7,798 nucleotides of DNA from positions 1-7,798 of the forward strand of contig JAUWBH010000216.1 in the NCBI GenBank assembly GCA_030605085.1, given 5' to 3'. The stretch is from Promethearchaeota archaeon (GTDB taxonomy: Archaea; Asgardarchaeota; Lokiarchaeia; Sigynarchaeales; SOKP01). Made by a program: the position numbers and the translations under genes. Positions 5,941 through 7,798 of the stretch are shown piece after piece; the first letter of the stretch is position 1, and each line of letters begins with the position of its first letter. Under the pieces are notes generated by a model, which ran no database searches, was not told the DNA's origin, and was given only the letters and a program-made list of their open reading frames with translations.

Positions 5941-6281
5941 GACCTTATAGTAAAGCGCACGCAGAAAATTTATCTAAAGATCTTGAAAAATTTGAACAAA
6001 TGGATACATATTTATACACGATATTAGTAGACGAAGAAAAAAACGCAAAAAAAATGGAAGAAGAACACGCAAAGAAATACCCTATATTCTACGATCAAAC
6101 AAAGAAGGTTGCTAAACTATTAAAACAAGAGATTAAATTGGCTAAAGCTGGAAGAATGCCAGCGCTTTTAATTGTTGATAAAGAAGGTATTACTCAATAC
6201 GCATATTACGGAGATTCGATGAAAGATATACCTGAAAATGAAGTCTTATTCGAAATTCTTGAAAGAATTAATAAAAAATAA
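5940..6281 (+). CDS. Peroxiredoxin (AhpC/TSA-type), N-terminus missing; possible selenocysteine at 5940
   Basis: Read from 5943 without an ATG, the frame begins PYSKAHAENLSKDLEKF, which is the segment directly after the catalytic cysteine in peroxiredoxins (WC-PYS/C-x-x-H). It continues through strand TYLYTILVD, then KKYPIFYDQTKKVAKLL, then MPALLIVDKEGITQYAYYG and SMKDIPENEVLFEIL, matching the rest of the thioredoxin-fold domain. The ATG at 6000 is therefore internal. The codon at the expected catalytic position (5940-5942) is TGA, and the remaining 112 residues contain no Cys. Upstream the frame does not look like a peroxiredoxin N-terminus (expected ...DW-C). The gene is thus broken at this point; about 45 residues are missing. 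The role would be peroxide reduction, next to the O2-reducing flavodiiron gene. TGA as Sec is inference; it could equally be neighbouring sequence at the junction. Confidence 0.6.
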
Positions 6282-6282
6282 A

Positions 6283-6357
6283 TGATTTGGTGAGATTAAA
6301 ATTAAAAAAAAAAAATGAAGTTTTAATCTTAAGAGTTAGCCACACTTTACCGAATCA
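6283..6357 (+). ncRNA. Structured 3'-UTR element, candidate SECIS-like stem-loop
   Basis: Immediately after the peroxiredoxin stop, TGATTTGGT (6283-6291) pairs with ACCGAATCA (6349-6357) over nine positions with one G-U. Nested inside, GATTAAAATT (6294-6303) pairs with AGTTTTAATC (6319-6328) over ten positions with one U-G. The apical loop is mostly A (6304-6315). The 5' strand between the helices is UGA within GUGA (6290-6293), and the 3' strand has a GA (6333-6334) within a long unpaired UUAAGAGUUAGCCACACUUU. An RUGA core, A-rich apical loop and 3'-UTR position are features of eukaryote-like SECIS elements reported in Lokiarchaeota. The asymmetric internal loop does not match that core exactly. 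No T run follows, so it is not a simple terminator. Confidence 0.35.
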
Positions 6358-6404
6358 CAAATATTATATTAAAATTAACTTTATTACCAAAATAAAGCTA
6401 ATAA

Positions 6405-6413
6405 TTTTTAAAT
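6405..6413 (+). promoter_or_regulatory. TATA-like box for the flavodiiron gene
   Basis: TTTTTAAATA lies about 20-27 bp before the GTG at 6432 and about 35 bp before the ATG at 6444. A start 25-28 bp downstream would fall at roughly 6432-6440, implying a leaderless or very short-leader transcript. It would make this gene independent of the peroxiredoxin gene. Confidence 0.35.
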
Positions 6414-6431
6414 AAAAAAGTTCTAAGAAAA

Positions 6432-7610
6432 GTGAAAATAGATATGTCAAAATTAGAAATCATGAAAGATGTTTACTATGTAGGGTATGTAGACTGGGAA
6501 GTTAGAAACTTTCATGGATACAGTACCCACAAAGGTTCGTCCTATAACGCTTATATTGTCAAGAGTGGAGAAAAGATTGTTCTAATTGATGCAGTAAAAT
6601 GGGCTTATTTCAAATATTTTTTAGCTAACATTAAAGCCGTATGTGATCCAAGCGAAATTGATTATTTTATTATTAATCACATCGAACCGGATCATTCAGG
6701 TTCTTTTCCTCTAATTCTCGAGCATTTAAATAATGCTGAAATTATCGCCTCAACTAAAGGCGTAGAGATTTTGGAACAACATTACCACGAAGAAGTTGAC
6801 AGCGAAACATTCAAAAAAATTAGAGCTGTAAAGGAAGGCGATATATTAGATATTGGAAATGGTAAGAAATTTACATTTGTTCCAATACCAATGATTCACT
6901 GGCCAGATTCTATGGTTTCATTTATGACGGACGATAATGGTAAGAATGTGTTATTTTCTAACGATGCATTTGGACAACATTTCGCCACCTCTAAACGATG
7001 GGATGATGAAAATGGACTTTCTGAAATAATGTGGGAGGCAGAAAAATATTACGCAAATATATTATTACATTTATCTAAATTAATAGCAAAAACATTACCC
7101 GCTGTTGGTGCGTTACCAATTGAGATTATCTGCCCATCGCATGGAGTTTGTTGGAGAAAATATATCCCTGAAATTATAGAAGCATATAAAAAATGGTCAA
7201 GTGGAGAAATTGAAGAAAATAGCGTTGTAATAGTATACGATTCTATGTGGGAAAGTACTGCCAAAATTGCTAAAGGTTTATATCAAGAGATTGAACATAG
7301 AGGCATTCCAGTGAAAAGGTTCAATTTAACACAATCTGATTATAGTGATATTATCACAGAAGTCATGAAAGCAAGAGCAGTTTTAGTTGGAAGTCCAACA
7401 TTAAACATGGGTTTATTTCCCTCAGTGGCTCAATACCTAATCTATCAAAAAGGTTTAAAACCAACGAATAAAATTGGATTGGCTTTTGGATCATACGGTT
7501 GGAGTAAAGGAGCTGTAAAAGCCATAATCGAGGAGTTAAAAGCAACTAATTTTGATTTGAAGCTATTCAGATTTTTGGCGGATATGGATACCTCAGAACT
7601 TATCCCGTAG
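6432..7610 (+). CDS. fprA: Flavodiiron protein (F420H2 oxidase/FprA type), C-terminus replaced at ~7560
   Basis: This is an A-type flavoprotein: a diiron beta-lactamase-like domain followed by a flavodoxin domain that binds FMN. In methanogens, FprA reduces O2 to water with F420H2. The diiron ligands are all present, numbered from [11 protein letters not shown] gives H83, E85, D87 and H88; H156 is in IHWPD; D178 in SNDAFGQH; H237 in PSHGVCW. The flavodoxin part begins at about 264 ([20 protein letters not shown], the phosphate loop) and includes [17 protein letters not shown] and [15 protein letters not shown]. After NFDLK (residues 373-377) the sequence is no longer flavodiiron. The last ~15 codons to the TAG at 7610 are an out-of-frame read of an acyl-CoA dehydrogenase, so about 25-30 native residues are missing. 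The start may be GTG 6432 or ATG 6444. NO reduction is an alternative activity. Confidence 0.85.
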   Translation: MKIDMSKLEIMKDVYYVGYVDWEVRNFHGYSTHKGSSYNAYIVKSGEKIVLIDAVKWAYFKYFLANIKAVCDPSEIDYFIINHIEPDHSGSFPLILEHLNNAEIIASTKGVEILEQHYHEEVDSETFKKIRAVKEGDILDIGNGKKFTFVPIPMIHWPDSMVSFMTDDNGKNVLFSNDAFGQHFATSKRWDDENGLSEIMWEAEKYYANILLHLSKLIAKTLPAVGALPIEIICPSHGVCWRKYIPEIIEAYKKWSSGEIEENSVVIVYDSMWESTAKIAKGLYQEIEHRGIPVKRFNLTQSDYSDIITEVMKARAVLVGSPTLNMGLFPSVAQYLIYQKGLKPTNKIGLAFGSYGWSKGAVKAIIEELKATNFDLKLFRFLADMDTSELIP

Positions 7611-7750
7611 AAAAATTATTTAGAGACGCAAAACTTTATCAAATTTACGAGGGTACATCTGAAATTCAAAGAATAGTAATTTCCAGATTTGTTATGAAGC
7701 GTTATGAACATGCTATGCCAACTCTCGGTAAAGTTAGAAAAAGTTCATAA
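7559..7750 (+). pseudogene. C-terminal fragment of an acyl-CoA dehydrogenase
   Basis: In a different frame from the flavodiiron gene, the sequence reads [20 protein letters not shown], then [20 protein letters not shown] and [19 protein letters not shown], ending RKSS at a TAA (7748-7750). This is unmistakably the last ~63 residues of an acyl-CoA dehydrogenase. It contains the GGxGY...YPVEK...RDAK segment and the [10 protein letters not shown] motif near the flavin-binding C-terminal helices. In complete enzymes of about 380 residues this is the final sixth. An in-frame TGA at 7553 lies just upstream, in sequence belonging to the flavodiiron gene, so there is no start. Fatty-acid or amino-acid beta-oxidation would be the normal role. 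As it stands it cannot encode an active enzyme. Confidence 0.85.
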
Positions 7751-7770
7751 GAAAAAATCCAATTTCTTAA

Positions 7771-7781
7771 TTTTTTTTTTT
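7771..7781 (+). terminator. T11 run, likely transcription terminator
   Basis: Eleven consecutive T bases lie 20 bp after the stop of the acyl-CoA dehydrogenase fragment. Oligo-T on the coding strand is the usual archaeal termination signal. No hairpin is needed or seen. Confidence 0.5.
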
Positions 7782-7798
7782 AGTCTTAAAAGAAGTAT

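Noticed and set aside
7049..7545. Minus-strand open frames inside the flavodiiron gene
   Set aside because: They are opposite the conserved metal-ligand and flavodoxin regions and have no independent support.

Overview
The window is very AT-rich, with long A and T runs, TATA-like boxes close to start codons and no bacterial -35/-10 architecture. An F420H2-oxidase-type flavodiiron protein, a squalene-cyclase/prenyltransferase-like repeat fragment with a C-terminal membrane anchor, a DUF3795 protein and Cys-rich mini-proteins together suggest an archaeon, most likely an Asgard archaeon of the Lokiarchaeia type. That placement is inference from gene content and base composition; there is no rRNA or other marker gene here.

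Layout. Bases 1-182 are non-coding or the tail of an upstream gene, with an inverted repeat and three copies of an 11-bp direct repeat. A 64-residue eight-cysteine zinc-finger protein (183-377) is followed by a GNAT-fold protein related to the YghO-like group (524-1582). An eight-helix membrane protein (1689-2588, minus strand) is divergent from a radical SAM enzyme with a degenerate B12-binding-like N-terminal domain (2691-4202); the two share a 100-bp promoter region. A nearly 400-base gene-poor stretch (4203-4595) carries promoter-like boxes and a perfect palindrome. It leads to a 108-residue unknown protein (4596-4922), which converges on a DUF3795/zinc-ribbon protein (4959-5423, minus).

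The right third is a mosaic. A C-terminal piece of a repeat/membrane-anchor protein (5602-~5940, minus) abuts, mid-gene, a peroxiredoxin that lacks its N-terminus (~5940-6281). This is followed by a flavodiiron protein (6432-~7560) with all its metal ligands. That gene is fused, out of frame, to the last ~63 codons of an acyl-CoA dehydrogenase (~7559-7750). The 1.6-kb peroxiredoxin + flavodiiron block, a sensible O2/peroxide-defence pair, is therefore bounded on both sides by breaks inside unrelated genes. This fits either an assembly chimera or genuine rearrangement.

The most interesting signal is at the left break. The codon where this peroxiredoxin should have its catalytic cysteine is TGA, the fragment contains no cysteine at all, and directly after its stop codon lie two nested perfect helices with an A-rich apical loop. 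Together these suggest a selenocysteine peroxiredoxin with a 3'-UTR SECIS-like element. The idea is testable but weakened by the junction falling at the same place.
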